Source: an uncultured Collinsella sp. (GTDB taxonomy: Bacteria; Actinomycetota; Coriobacteriia; Coriobacteriales; Coriobacteriaceae). From it: a DNA stretch of 25,512 nt. Numbering within the stretch: position 1 is the first letter of the stretch; each line of letters begins with the position of its first letter. The notes under the pieces were generated by a model. It saw only the letters and a list, made by a program, of their open reading frames with translations. It ran no database searches and was not told the origin of the DNA. Of the stretch, positions 1-6,818 are shown piece by piece. Made by a program: the position numbers and the translations under genes. The DNA lies in the NCBI GenBank assembly GCA_900547805.1, contig URIE01000010.1:1-25512 (forward strand). Reading direction: 5' to 3'.

Positions 1-330
1 GACTTTATCGAACGCGTGCGTGCGGCCTATCCCGCAGGGTCGGGCAAGACCATTTGGTGCTTTACCGGTGATGTGCTCGAGGAGCTTATGCCGGGCGGTC
101 GTCATCATACCGAGGTGACGGACCGCATCCTCGCCTGTCTTGATATGTTGGTGGACGGTCCGTTCGTTCAGGATCTGTATGATATCTCGTTGCGCTTTAG
201 GGGCTCGAGCAATCAGCGCGTGATTGATATGAACGCCACGCGTGCCCGTGCCGAGCGCGAGAACGTTGCGCTTTGCGACGCCGTGGAGCTTTGGCGGGAC
301 GATCCGATCTATTCGACCCATACTATGTAG
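1..330 (+). CDS. nrdG: Anaerobic ribonucleoside-triphosphate reductase activating protein, 3' part
   Basis: The reading frame is open from the first base of the window and ends with TAG at 328-330, so only about the last 109 residues are present. The visible part matches the C-terminal half of NrdG, the radical-SAM activase that installs the glycyl radical on the anaerobic class III ribonucleotide reductase NrdD. The recognisable stretch is FTGDVLEEL, then ILACLDMLVDGPFV, and the family-typical RFRGSSNQRVIDM near the end. The radical-SAM cysteine motif would lie upstream, outside the window, where nrdD is also expected. An oxygen-independent reductase suits an anaerobe. folE follows after 66 bases. 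The internal GTG at position 16 is not the true start. Confidence 0.88.
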   Translation, partial: DFIERVRAAYPAGSGKTIWCFTGDVLEELMPGGRHHTEVTDRILACLDMLVDGPFVQDLYDISLRFRGSSNQRVIDMNATRARAERENVALCDAVELWRDDPIYSTHTM

Positions 331-396
331 CTTGTGGCCGATGCCGGAGGGCGTGGTACCATAGCGCGAACGCAAAATCGGAAAAGTGAGGCCCAG

Positions 397-954
397 ATGG
401 TCGATCAGGAAAAAGTCGAGGCCGCCATAAGGCTGTTGCTTGAGAGCATAGGCGAGGACCCAACTCGTGAGGGCCTGCTGGAGACCCCGGCGCGCGTTGC
501 CCGTATGTATGGTGAGATCGCCGGCGGTATGGACCAGAGTGCCGAGGAACACCTGTCTAAAACCTTTGCCGTCGCTTCGAACGATTTGGTTATCGAGCGC
601 GACATTACGTTTTACTCGCTGTGCGAGCACCATCTGCTGCCGTTTTATGGCAAGGCTGCGATCGGCTATATCCCTAACGGTCGCGTGGCGGGTCTGTCTA
701 AGCTTGCTCGCACAGTTGAGGTCTATGCCCGTCGTCTGCAGCTGCAGGAGCAGCTGTGTGCACAGGTTGCCGACGCCCTCATGGAATATCTTGCCCCTCA
801 AGGAGCGATTGTGCTGATGGAAGCCGAGCATATGTGCATGACCATGCGCGGCGTGCAAAAGCCCGGTACCAAGACCGTAACGCTTGCTCGTCGCGGTGTC
901 TTTGAGACCGATTCGTCGCTCGAGGAGCGATTCTTTAGGATGCTGGGCCGCTAG
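397..954 (+). CDS. folE: GTP cyclohydrolase I
   Basis: This enzyme converts GTP to 7,8-dihydroneopterin triphosphate, the first step of tetrahydrofolate synthesis, in the cytoplasm. The 185-residue product has the expected length. The zinc site is visible as Cys76 and His79 in SLCEHHLLPF and Cys147 in EHMCMTMRG. The GLSKLAR segment around residue 100 and the final RGVQKPGT segment are also family hallmarks. I chose the ATG at 397, preceded by a modest GTGAGG site; an in-frame GTG at 334 would add 21 residues that do not look like the family. The HD protein begins one base after the stop codon, so the two are probably translated together. Confidence 0.95.
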   Translation: MVDQEKVEAAIRLLLESIGEDPTREGLLETPARVARMYGEIAGGMDQSAEEHLSKTFAVASNDLVIERDITFYSLCEHHLLPFYGKAAIGYIPNGRVAGLSKLARTVEVYARRLQLQEQLCAQVADALMEYLAPQGAIVLMEAEHMCMTMRGVQKPGTKTVTLARRGVFETDSSLEERFFRMLGR

Positions 955-955
955 C

Positions 956-1537
956 ATGAGGGTCGTCAACGACTTTGCATCGAAGACCGACGAGGGAACG
1001 CCACGGCGTGGCTTTATGGCTTCGGGCATGGCTCCCTTTGGCGTCATGCCCCGTATTGACTATGTCTGTGCCAGTGGGCTGTTCCGGCGGCACTTGGGCA
1101 ACATCGCGCGTCTGGAATCCGGGCGCGTCTTTTGCCGTCATGGCATCGATCATCTGCTGGATGTCGCGCGCATTATGTGGATCAAAAATCTTGAGGAGCA
1201 GATGGGATTTGACCGTGAGGTCATCTATGCCACGGCACTTCTTCACGATATCGGCAAAGATGAACAGTATGAATCGGGTATATCCCATGATGTTGCAAGC
1301 GAGCGCGTCGCTGATGCAATTCTGGACGGCATGCCCGATGACGTGGCGTTTGATTCGGCCGATGCCGCTGCGATTAAGACGGCTATCCTGGGTCATCGAA
1401 AGCTGCGCGTGAACAGCCAACCGCTTGAGCGTCTGCTCTATGCAGCCGACAAAGCGTCGCGCGCCTGCTTTGCATGCCCCGCGCGCAATGCTTGCAACTG
1501 GAGCGATGATAAAAAGAACCTGTCGATTCGCGTGTAG
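956..1537 (+). CDS. HD-domain hydrolase between folE and folB
   Basis: This 193-residue protein carries a complete HD phosphohydrolase signature: RHGIDH (His62/His66), LLHDIGK (His97-Asp98), His111 and a distal aspartate in YAADKAS (Asp165). Such domains hydrolyse phosphate esters of nucleotides or similar substrates using bound metal. The C-terminus has a Cys-rich CFACPARNAC motif (Cys171, 174, 180) that could bind metal. The ATG at 956 begins one base after the folE stop and folB starts 42 bases downstream, so it sits inside a pterin operon. From memory, HD proteins recur in folate clusters of anaerobic Gram-positives. Removal of phosphate from dihydroneopterin triphosphate would fill the step between FolE and FolB, but that role is inferred from position only. 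Confidence 0.8.
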   Translation: MRVVNDFASKTDEGTPRRGFMASGMAPFGVMPRIDYVCASGLFRRHLGNIARLESGRVFCRHGIDHLLDVARIMWIKNLEEQMGFDREVIYATALLHDIGKDEQYESGISHDVASERVADAILDGMPDDVAFDSADAAAIKTAILGHRKLRVNSQPLERLLYAADKASRACFACPARNACNWSDDKKNLSIRV

Positions 1538-1579
1538 TTAGTTGCGCGGTCGGGGTTCTAAACGAAGGAGACGATCGCG

Positions 1580-2065
1580 ATGAGTAACAAGAAACTGCCC
1601 GAGAATGCAACCAAGACTGAAGGCGCCGAGCTCGCCCGCCGTGGAAGGGGCGAAATATCCACTGCAACGGCGGTGCCCCACGTGAGCTATGACGATCTGC
1701 GCCATGCCGACCGCATTGCTATCGACGGTCTCGAGGTCTTTGCCAACCACGGCGTGTATCCCGAAGAGAACGCGCTGGGCCAGAAATTCATCGTGTCCTT
1801 GGTGCTCTACGCCGACCTGCGTGCAGCGGGGGAGCACGATAACCTGGACGCCTCGATTGACTACGGCTCGGTGTGCCACGATGTCGATGGCTATCTGCGC
1901 GAGCATACGTTTAAGCTCATCGAGGCTGCAGCCGAGGGTGTGGCCCAGATGCTGCTGCGTCGTTACCCCTTGCTGCTTGGCGTGCGTGTTAAGCTCGATA
2001 AGCCTTGGGCGCCCGTCGGTCTTCCCCTGGCAAGCTGCGGCGTCGAGATCGAGCGCGTGCGCTAA
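1580..2065 (+). CDS. folB: Dihydroneopterin aldolase
   Basis: The enzyme cleaves 7,8-dihydroneopterin to 6-hydroxymethyl-7,8-dihydropterin and glycolaldehyde in folate synthesis. The core begins near residue 45 with DRIAIDGLEVFANHGVYPEE, including the substrate-binding glutamate at 63. It continues with DYGSV (Tyr96), LIEA (Glu115) and the KPWAP motif with the catalytic-type Lys141. At 161 residues it is about 40 longer than usual, because of a charged, low-complexity N-terminal extension. The start is supported by GAAGGAGA nine bases before the ATG at 1580. No folK or folP is fused to it or adjacent, so those steps must be encoded elsewhere. It closes the folE operon and converges with the next, minus-strand gene. 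Confidence 0.93.
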   Translation: MSNKKLPENATKTEGAELARRGRGEISTATAVPHVSYDDLRHADRIAIDGLEVFANHGVYPEENALGQKFIVSLVLYADLRAAGEHDNLDASIDYGSVCHDVDGYLREHTFKLIEAAAEGVAQMLLRRYPLLLGVRVKLDKPWAPVGLPLASCGVEIERVR

Positions 2066-2071
2066 CCGGTT

Positions 2072-2848
2072 CTAATACGTCTCTATGGGCGGCTGCTTGA
2101 GCCGCTGCGATAGAGCTCTATTGTTGGGACAGTACGTGTCGAGCAGGGCGTGAAACCGCTGATTGTGGCTTGGCTCGAGCAAGTGGACGAGCTCGTGGGC
2201 GACAACCATGTCGAGACATTCGACGGGGTAGGCGGCAAGTTCTCGTGCGATGCGAACGGCGCCGGATTTGGGCGTGCAGGAGCCCCAACGCGTTTTCATG
2301 CTGCGTACGGAAACGCGGGAAACGGCGACACCCATTGCGATTTCGTATGCGTGCACCATATCGCGTAGCGCCGATGTGACTTCGGACGTATAAAGCTGGT
2401 CGATGTGGGTCTGGAGTTCTTTGGGGGTTAGGCCGTCGAGGGCTGTGCGCTGCATTGCCTGCGTGCACCCACTTGGCTCGTCGGCGCCCATAAAACTTGC
2501 GAAGGTGGCCTGCTTGGGCCGCGGTGCGGGTGATACAAAGTTGTGGTCGAGTGCATCCTGAACGGTGATGGGCTTGCCCCAAAGTGCAATGACGTACGAG
2601 GGGCTGAGCGGCTCTCGCGCCGTCGCCTGACGTTGCTCGCGCTGGGCAAGTCGGCTGACAATCCAGGTGCTGTTGCGCTTCACAAATGCCTCGATGCGCT
2701 CGCGGCTGGCGCCGAGCGGTGCGCTGGCGTGGACCTCACCGCTTGATGTGACGCGTAGGTTGAAGTTTTTGACGCGCTTTTTGGTAACGACGACGGGGAT
2801 GGGCGTCCCATCCGGTCGGGATACGGAAATCGTAAACTGCTGCGTCAA
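2072..2848 (-). CDS. YgjP-like M48-type zinc metallopeptidase (DUF45)
   Basis: The product (258 residues from the chosen start) matches the YgjP/DUF45 family of small cytoplasmic zinc-metallopeptidase-like proteins. Near the C-terminus lie the family-typical TRWGSCTPKSG, then VVAHELVHLLEPSHNQRFH, which holds the HExxH zinc-binding and catalytic motif. No signal peptide or membrane segment is visible. I chose the TTG at 2846-2848 because AAGGA sits six bases upstream. An in-frame ATG at 2879-2881 lies inside the arm of a 12-bp hairpin and lacks a ribosome site, and a TTG at 2911 is further out still. The gene ends seven bases from the folB stop, convergently. The physiological substrate is unknown for the family. 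Confidence 0.82.
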   Translation of the reverse strand: MTQQFTISVSRPDGTPIPVVVTKKRVKNFNLRVTSSGEVHASAPLGASRERIEAFVKRNSTWIVSRLAQREQRQATAREPLSPSYVIALWGKPITVQDALDHNFVSPAPRPKQATFASFMGADEPSGCTQAMQRTALDGLTPKELQTHIDQLYTSEVTSALRDMVHAYEIAMGVAVSRVSVRSMKTRWGSCTPKSGAVRIARELAAYPVECLDMVVAHELVHLLEPSHNQRFHALLDTYCPNNRALSQRLKQPPIETY

Positions 2849-2870
2849 AAGCGGTCCTTCAGATTGGGGA

Positions 2871-2906
2871 CGGGCCGGCATGTCGACCGTTCGGCATGCC
2901 GGCCCG
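2871..2906 (-). terminator. 12-bp hairpin between the dipeptidase and YgjP-like genes
   Basis: CGGGCCGGCATG (2871-2882) and CATGCCGGCCCG (2895-2906) form a perfect inverted repeat around a 12-base loop, 17 bases past the dipeptidase stop. The sequence following it on the minus strand is not T-rich, so it may be a weak terminator, an mRNA 3' stabiliser or a transcription pause rather than a classic intrinsic terminator. Confidence 0.5.
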
Positions 2907-2922
2907 CTCAAGGGATGTGAAA

Positions 2923-3936
2923 TTAATAACGCTCAAAGAAGGCAAGCGCGTTGTCGCTGCAGAGCTTTTGCATCACGGTCTTGCCAAAATGCTTGGAAAG
3001 CATGTTCTGGAACTCGGGCATCTTGCTGGCATCGGAGAGGAAAGCGGGCACAGTGGCGCCGTCCCAGTCGCCGCCGAGCGCGATGACGTCCTCGCCGCCC
3101 AGGTCGAGCCAGTGCTCGATATGTGCCGCCAGCTGGTCGAAGGTGACGTCTGCGGCGGTCTTGTCGGTTGCGTCGTTGGAAAGGAACTCGCTGCAGTAGT
3201 TGAGGCCGACGATGCCACCCATGTCGCGAATGGTGCGGAACTGGTCGTCGGTAAGGTTGCGTTTGGCGCCGCAAACCGCACGGGAGTTGGAGTGGCTGGC
3301 GACGAAGGGACGCGTGGCGCGGGCGGCGACCTCGTCAAAGCACTCATCGTTGAGGTGGGAGACGTCGAGTACCATGCCGGCGTGCTCCATCTGCGTAAGT
3401 GCCTCGATGCCGGCGGCGGTGAGACCGGCGTGGGTATCGTGCCCGCTCGCGAGCGGTCCCTGCGCGTTCCAGCTGAGTGATGACATGAGTACGCCCAGGC
3501 TCTTAAGCACTTCGATCAGCGCGGGGTCCTCGGCAAAGAACGTAGCGTTTTCGATGGTGTGGATGCAGGCGACCTTGCCGTCTTTGAGCGCAGGGCGAAT
3601 GTCTGCCGCGCCGCGTACGTTGACCATCCGGTCGTGGTTGAGCATTGCCTGGCCGCTCATGTGCGCCATGATCTGCGCCTGGAAGCGCGCGGCGTGGGCG
3701 GTGGGAATCTCGTCGGGGACAAACGTGGCGAAGCACTGTGCCCACGGCGTGTTGCCGATCTTTGCGAGCGAGATGGCGCAGGCGTTGCCCTCGATGAGGT
3801 CGAAATCTTGCGGATGCGTTTCGTCGCCGGGGAAATAACCGTCGGTGCCGGCGGTAAAGCGCAGGTCGAGATCGAGCGTGGCCCAGCCGATGCGGTCGGC
3901 GGTGTCGCAGTGTAGGTCAAATACGGGATATGCCAT
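2923..3936 (-). CDS. Membrane dipeptidase, peptidase family M19
   Basis: This 337-residue protein belongs to the zinc-dependent M19 (renal dipeptidase-like) family, which hydrolyses dipeptides, often with a D-residue at the C-terminus. Metal ligands are visible as His9 and Asp11 in FDLHCD, a glutamate in IHTIENA, and histidines in DVSHLND and ASHSNSRAV. GGDWDG near the C-terminus is also family-typical. There is no signal peptide, so it is probably cytoplasmic despite the family name. GGAGGAACC precedes the ATG at 3936; an in-frame upstream ATG at 3966 has no such site. Its upstream region is shared divergently with slyD. A role in peptide salvage or D-amino-acid turnover is inference. Confidence 0.92.
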   Translation of the reverse strand: MAYPVFDLHCDTADRIGWATLDLDLRFTAGTDGYFPGDETHPQDFDLIEGNACAISLAKIGNTPWAQCFATFVPDEIPTAHAARFQAQIMAHMSGQAMLNHDRMVNVRGAADIRPALKDGKVACIHTIENATFFAEDPALIEVLKSLGVLMSSLSWNAQGPLASGHDTHAGLTAAGIEALTQMEHAGMVLDVSHLNDECFDEVAARATRPFVASHSNSRAVCGAKRNLTDDQFRTIRDMGGIVGLNYCSEFLSNDATDKTAADVTFDQLAAHIEHWLDLGGEDVIALGGDWDGATVPAFLSDASKMPEFQNMLSKHFGKTVMQKLCSDNALAFFERY

Positions 3937-4056
3937 GGTTCCTCCGGTTGCAGCGTTTCTTTGCAAACTGTCTTTGAATTGTATGACTAGGGTATAGTTA
4001 GCGCCATATGTTCACGGCGGCCCACGTTGTGCGCCGCCCTTATCACGGAGGTTACC

Positions 4057-4485
4057 ATGTCCAACCAGGGCAAGAAGGTCAAGACTCATTATCGCGGCAC
4101 GCTCGACGACGGCACGCAGTTCGATAGCTCCTACGATCGCGGCGAGCCGCTGGAGTTCACCTGCGGCGCCGGTCAGATGATCAAGGGCTTCGACGCCGCT
4201 GTTGTCGACATGCAGGTGGGCGAGAAGAAGACTGTGCACATTCCTGCTGCCGATGCCTACGGCGAGCACAATCCCGAGATGGTTATTACCTTCCCGGCCG
4301 AACAGGTTCCCAACATCGAGCAGATCGAGAAGGGCATGAAGCTTTTCCTGTCCACGCCGAGCGGCATGCCCGTTCCTGCCGTGGTCATTGACGTGACGCC
4401 CGAGGCCGTGACGCTCGATGCCAACCACGAGCTTGCCGGCAAGGACCTCAACTTTGATATCGAGCTCGTAGAGGTCGAGGGTTAG
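4057..4485 (+). CDS. slyD: SlyD-like FKBP-type peptidyl-prolyl cis-trans isomerase
   Basis: The 142-residue protein has the SlyD arrangement: a split FKBP domain (KVKTHYRGTLDDGTQFDSS, then GAGQMIKGFDAAV) and an inserted chaperone flap around residues 70-125. The family-typical DANHELAGKDLNFDIELVEV closes the FKBP fold. It catalyses prolyl isomerisation and shields folding intermediates in the cytoplasm. The His/Cys-rich nickel-binding tail of Escherichia coli SlyD is absent; the chain stops at EVEG. GGAGG lies seven bases before the ATG at 4057, and a TATAGT at 3993-3998 could be a -10 box without a clear -35. A UreE-like gene starts three bases after its stop, which hints at a link to nickel handling. 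Confidence 0.9.
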   Translation: MSNQGKKVKTHYRGTLDDGTQFDSSYDRGEPLEFTCGAGQMIKGFDAAVVDMQVGEKKTVHIPAADAYGEHNPEMVITFPAEQVPNIEQIEKGMKLFLSTPSGMPVPAVVIDVTPEAVTLDANHELAGKDLNFDIELVEVEG

Positions 4486-4488
4486 AGT

Positions 4489-5067
4489 ATGCCTGAACGC
4501 TTGGTTTCGACGACATGCTTGGGAAATCTCAACGATCCGTCCTATGAACTCCTGCTTCGCCGGAAGCTGGGCGGCGTCTTTGAAGTTGACGAGCTGCTGC
4601 TCGATTGGGACCAGGCTGATGTATGCGCGTTTGTGGGCGTGACGGAGCTGGGACGCACGGTCGATGTTCGGCTGGATACTGCCGACGGTGGTCGTCTTGT
4701 CGACGGCGACGTGCTTGCCGTCGACTGTTCGGGCGTGGTGCCCGTGGCGGTTGTCGTGCGCCTGCGCAGCGCCGAGGTTTATTTGGTCGAAGTTGACCGC
4801 ATGGACCCGATTGCGCTCGCGCATGCGTGCTGGGAGATCGGCAATATGCATGCGCCGCTTTTCCGAGGCGATTCGGACGAGCATACCGTGCGCATGTATA
4901 CGCCGGTGCAGCCTGTTTTGGGCCGCATGCTCCGGGGTGTCGAGGGCGCTCGGCTCTCGGTGGTTACCCGTGAACTCGATGCGGACCGGCGCTTTGCGTC
5001 GAGTGCGGCGGAGGTCGTCGTGAGCATGGCTCCAGACTTTACGATCGTAAAGAAGGCGCGCGGTTAA
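4489..5067 (+). CDS. UreE-like nickel metallochaperone
   Basis: This 192-residue protein resembles urease accessory protein UreE. The C-terminal half has MDPIALAHACWEIGNMHAPL (about residues 105-124), equivalent to the UreE segment ending in GNRH, and it keeps the nickel-binding His121. It then shows VQPVLGRMLRGVEGARL, typical of the UreE C-domain. The N-terminal half is a beta-rich chaperone-like domain, more divergent. The histidine tail of some UreE proteins is missing. It begins three bases after slyD, using a purine-rich site inside the slyD end. No urease structural or other accessory gene is in the window, so its client may be another nickel enzyme such as a hydrogenase. Assignment rests on the C-domain match. 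Confidence 0.72.
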   Translation: MPERLVSTTCLGNLNDPSYELLLRRKLGGVFEVDELLLDWDQADVCAFVGVTELGRTVDVRLDTADGGRLVDGDVLAVDCSGVVPVAVVVRLRSAEVYLVEVDRMDPIALAHACWEIGNMHAPLFRGDSDEHTVRMYTPVQPVLGRMLRGVEGARLSVVTRELDADRRFASSAAEVVVSMAPDFTIVKKARG

Positions 5068-5082
5068 CGTGCGTATAAGTAT

Positions 5083-5120
5083 GACGGACTTTGAGAGGCA
5101 ACTATTCAAAGTCCGTCTTT
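5083..5120 (+). terminator. Intrinsic terminator of the slyD-ureE-like operon
   Basis: GACGGACTTTGA (5083-5094) pairs perfectly with TCAAAGTCCGTC (5106-5117) around an 11-base loop, followed by TTTCTGTT. It lies 15 bases beyond the UreE-like stop codon and before the HAD gene. Confidence 0.85.
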
Positions 5121-5150
5121 CTGTTGATGAGATGCTGTGGGGGAAAGCAT

Positions 5151-5948
5151 ATGGGTCTTGAGGGAATCAAGCTGATTGCATGCGATTTGGACGGCACGTT
5201 GCTGCATCCGGGGGAGCGCGAGCCGCGTTCCGAGGCCTTTGAGCTCATCGATGAGCTGCATCGTCGCGGTATCGTGTTTATGCCGGCGAGCGGCCGTCAA
5301 TATGCGAGCTTGCGCTATCTGTTTGCCCCGGTGGCCGATGAGCTCGCCTATGTATGCGAAAACGGAGCTCTGGTGATGAGCGAGGGGCGTGCCGTTGTCA
5401 AGCGCTCCATGGAGCGTAGCCTTGCTATGGATATCGCGAATGCCGTGGTTGCGTATCCCCATGCCGACGTGACCCTTTCGTGTGAGGGGCACCTTTACAC
5501 CATAAGCGGCAACGATGCGTTCGTCGACCATTTGCGTTACGAGGTCCATTGCGATGTGGCGGTGGTCGACCGTCCCGAGGACATTGACGAGGATGTCATT
5601 AAGATTGCGTTTCAAACGCCTGAGACAGAGCAGTCGGCGGCGCTGGAGTATTTTGTGCGTCGCTTTAGCGATCGGGTTGATGTGATGACGTCGGGAACCG
5701 AATGGACGGACTTTATCGGCTTTGATTCGGGTAAGGGTTCCGCGCTTGCCGATTACGGTCGTGCCTTGGGTATTTCGCCCGATGAGATGATGGCGTTTGG
5801 CGATAACGAAAACGATCGCGACATGCTCAACGTCGTGGGCCATCCCTATCTGATGGAGAACTGCAACCCCACCATGCGCGGCATCAACGACCGCGTCCGT
5901 TACGTGCGCACGGTCGAAGAAGAGCTGCGTCGCCTGCTCGCCGAGTAG
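5151..5948 (+). CDS. Cof-type HAD-superfamily phosphatase
   Basis: The 265-residue protein is a class IIB (Cof/YidA-like) haloacid dehalogenase hydrolase, which dephosphorylates small phosphorylated metabolites using Mg2+ and an aspartyl-phosphate intermediate. Motif I is ACDLDGTLL with nucleophile Asp12 and acid Asp14. Motif II is PASGRQ, motif III is the lysine in DSGKGSAL, and motif IV is GDNENDRDML. The large cap domain occupies the middle of the chain, about residues 85-185. GGGGGAAA stands before the ATG at 5151; an upstream in-frame ATG at 5091 falls in the terminator hairpin and is rejected. The substrate cannot be read from sequence. It converges with the Fur-family gene with only 15 bases between. 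Confidence 0.93.
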   Translation: MGLEGIKLIACDLDGTLLHPGEREPRSEAFELIDELHRRGIVFMPASGRQYASLRYLFAPVADELAYVCENGALVMSEGRAVVKRSMERSLAMDIANAVVAYPHADVTLSCEGHLYTISGNDAFVDHLRYEVHCDVAVVDRPEDIDEDVIKIAFQTPETEQSAALEYFVRRFSDRVDVMTSGTEWTDFIGFDSGKGSALADYGRALGISPDEMMAFGDNENDRDMLNVVGHPYLMENCNPTMRGINDRVRYVRTVEEELRRLLAE

Positions 5949-5963
5949 GCATGTCCCAAACAT

Positions 5964-6344
5964 CTACCGGCAGTCGGGGCAGAGACCCTCGAAGATGGTG
6001 TAGTGCGACGTGACGTGCCAGCCGATTTGCTCGGACGCTTTGGCGTCGAGCTGGGCATCGAAGGGGAGCGGTACGTCGATGACGCGGCTGCATGAGGTGC
6101 AGATGATATGCGCATGCGGCTCGATCGTGCGATCGAAGCGGCTGCCGCCCGGCGTCTTGATGGAGAGAATCTCGCCGGCGTCGGCCAAGAGATTGAGGTT
6201 GCGGTAGACCGTGCCGCGGCTGATCTTGTCATCCTGTTCGCGCACGGCGTTGTAGATTTCGTCGGCGGTGGGATGGTTATAGCTTTGGCGCACGGCGTCA
6301 AGAACCAGCTTTCGCTGCTTGGTATTCCTTCTTTGCACCGCCAT
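5964..6344 (-). CDS. Fur-family metalloregulator
   Basis: This 126-residue DNA-binding repressor has an N-terminal winged helix (TKQRKLVLDAV, then HPTADEIYNAVRE and ISRGTVYRNLNLLADAGEI) and a C-terminal metal-binding dimerisation domain. PHAHIICTSC and the terminal CPDC supply the two CxxC pairs of a structural zinc site. The extended N-terminus of classical Fur is lacking and the size is closer to PerR-like members, but iron, peroxide or zinc specificity cannot be settled by eye. AAAGAGG precedes the ATG at 6344. Upstream, around 6383-6400, the AT-rich GTATT-N8-AATAC dyad could be an autoregulatory operator. The acylphosphatase gene lies 61 bases upstream on the same strand. Confidence 0.9.
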   Translation of the reverse strand: MAVQRRNTKQRKLVLDAVRQSYNHPTADEIYNAVREQDDKISRGTVYRNLNLLADAGEILSIKTPGGSRFDRTIEPHAHIICTSCSRVIDVPLPFDAQLDAKASEQIGWHVTSHYTIFEGLCPDCR

Positions 6345-6405
6345 GCGCCTCGCCTCTTTTCTATCAACGGTCGTAGGTAAATGATACCGTATTTAGCACA
6401 CAATA

Positions 6406-6816
6406 CTAATAACGAGGCGTGAAACCGTCTTCATTGGTAAGTGGGGCTCGGGCCTGGGCGTCTACGAGGCGAAAACGCGTTCCCATGCGCTCGTAGGAGG
6501 CATGAAGCGCCTCGAGATGAGATAGGATATTTGCCGGAGCTCCCTGTATCTCCATCTCGACTGAGCCGTCTTCCATGTTACGCACCCAGCCGGTGAGCGC
6601 GCGTGCCTGCGCGAGGTTGGTGTTGGTAAAGCGAAAGCCAACGCCCTGGACTTGCCCCGCCCAGCGCAGGAAATAGCGCAGGGGAGTGTCTTGAGTGGCC
6701 TCGTCGCTTGCGAGCACAGTAAGCCTGCGGCGCAGCTCGAGCTCGACGTTTGATGGTTTTTGAGGCTCTCGACTGCCGCCGGTGACGCTGGAGAAGAACG
6801 TATCGAAGAGGCCCAT
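6406..6816 (-). CDS. acyP: Acylphosphatase with N-terminal extension
   Basis: The enzyme hydrolyses acyl phosphates such as acetyl phosphate or carbamoyl phosphate. The acylphosphatase fold starts near residue 48 (YFLRWAGQVQGVGFRFTN), with catalytic Arg62 in GFRF and Asn80 in GWVRNMEDGSVE. At 136 residues it is longer than the usual 90 or so, because of about 45 extra N-terminal residues rich in polar and charged amino acids and of unknown purpose. Its ATG at 6816 lies two bases after the stop of the upstream Gfo/Idh/MocA gene on the same strand, so translation is probably coupled. The ribosome site must lie inside the end of that gene; an AAGCAGG sequence is present there. Confidence 0.88.
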   Translation of the reverse strand: MGLFDTFFSSVTGGSREPQKPSNVELELRRRLTVLASDEATQDTPLRYFLRWAGQVQGVGFRFTNTNLAQARALTGWVRNMEDGSVEMEIQGAPANILSHLEALHASYERMGTRFRLVDAQARAPLTNEDGFTPRY

Positions 6817-6818
6817 AG

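Noticed and set aside
2881..2911. Upstream starts of the YgjP-like gene at ATG 2881 or TTG 2911
   Set aside because: The ATG lies inside a 12-bp hairpin arm and neither has a ribosome site. The TTG at 2848 has AAGGA at good spacing.
3961..4000. A full -35/-10 promoter for slyD
   Set aside because: TATAGT is a fair -10, but the nearest TTGAAT is only 13 bases away and no hexamer sits at 16-18 bases, so I do not annotate it.
4012..5109. A 365-codon minus-strand frame across slyD and the UreE-like gene
   Set aside because: It spans two plus-strand genes with clear families and their terminator, so it is a shadow.
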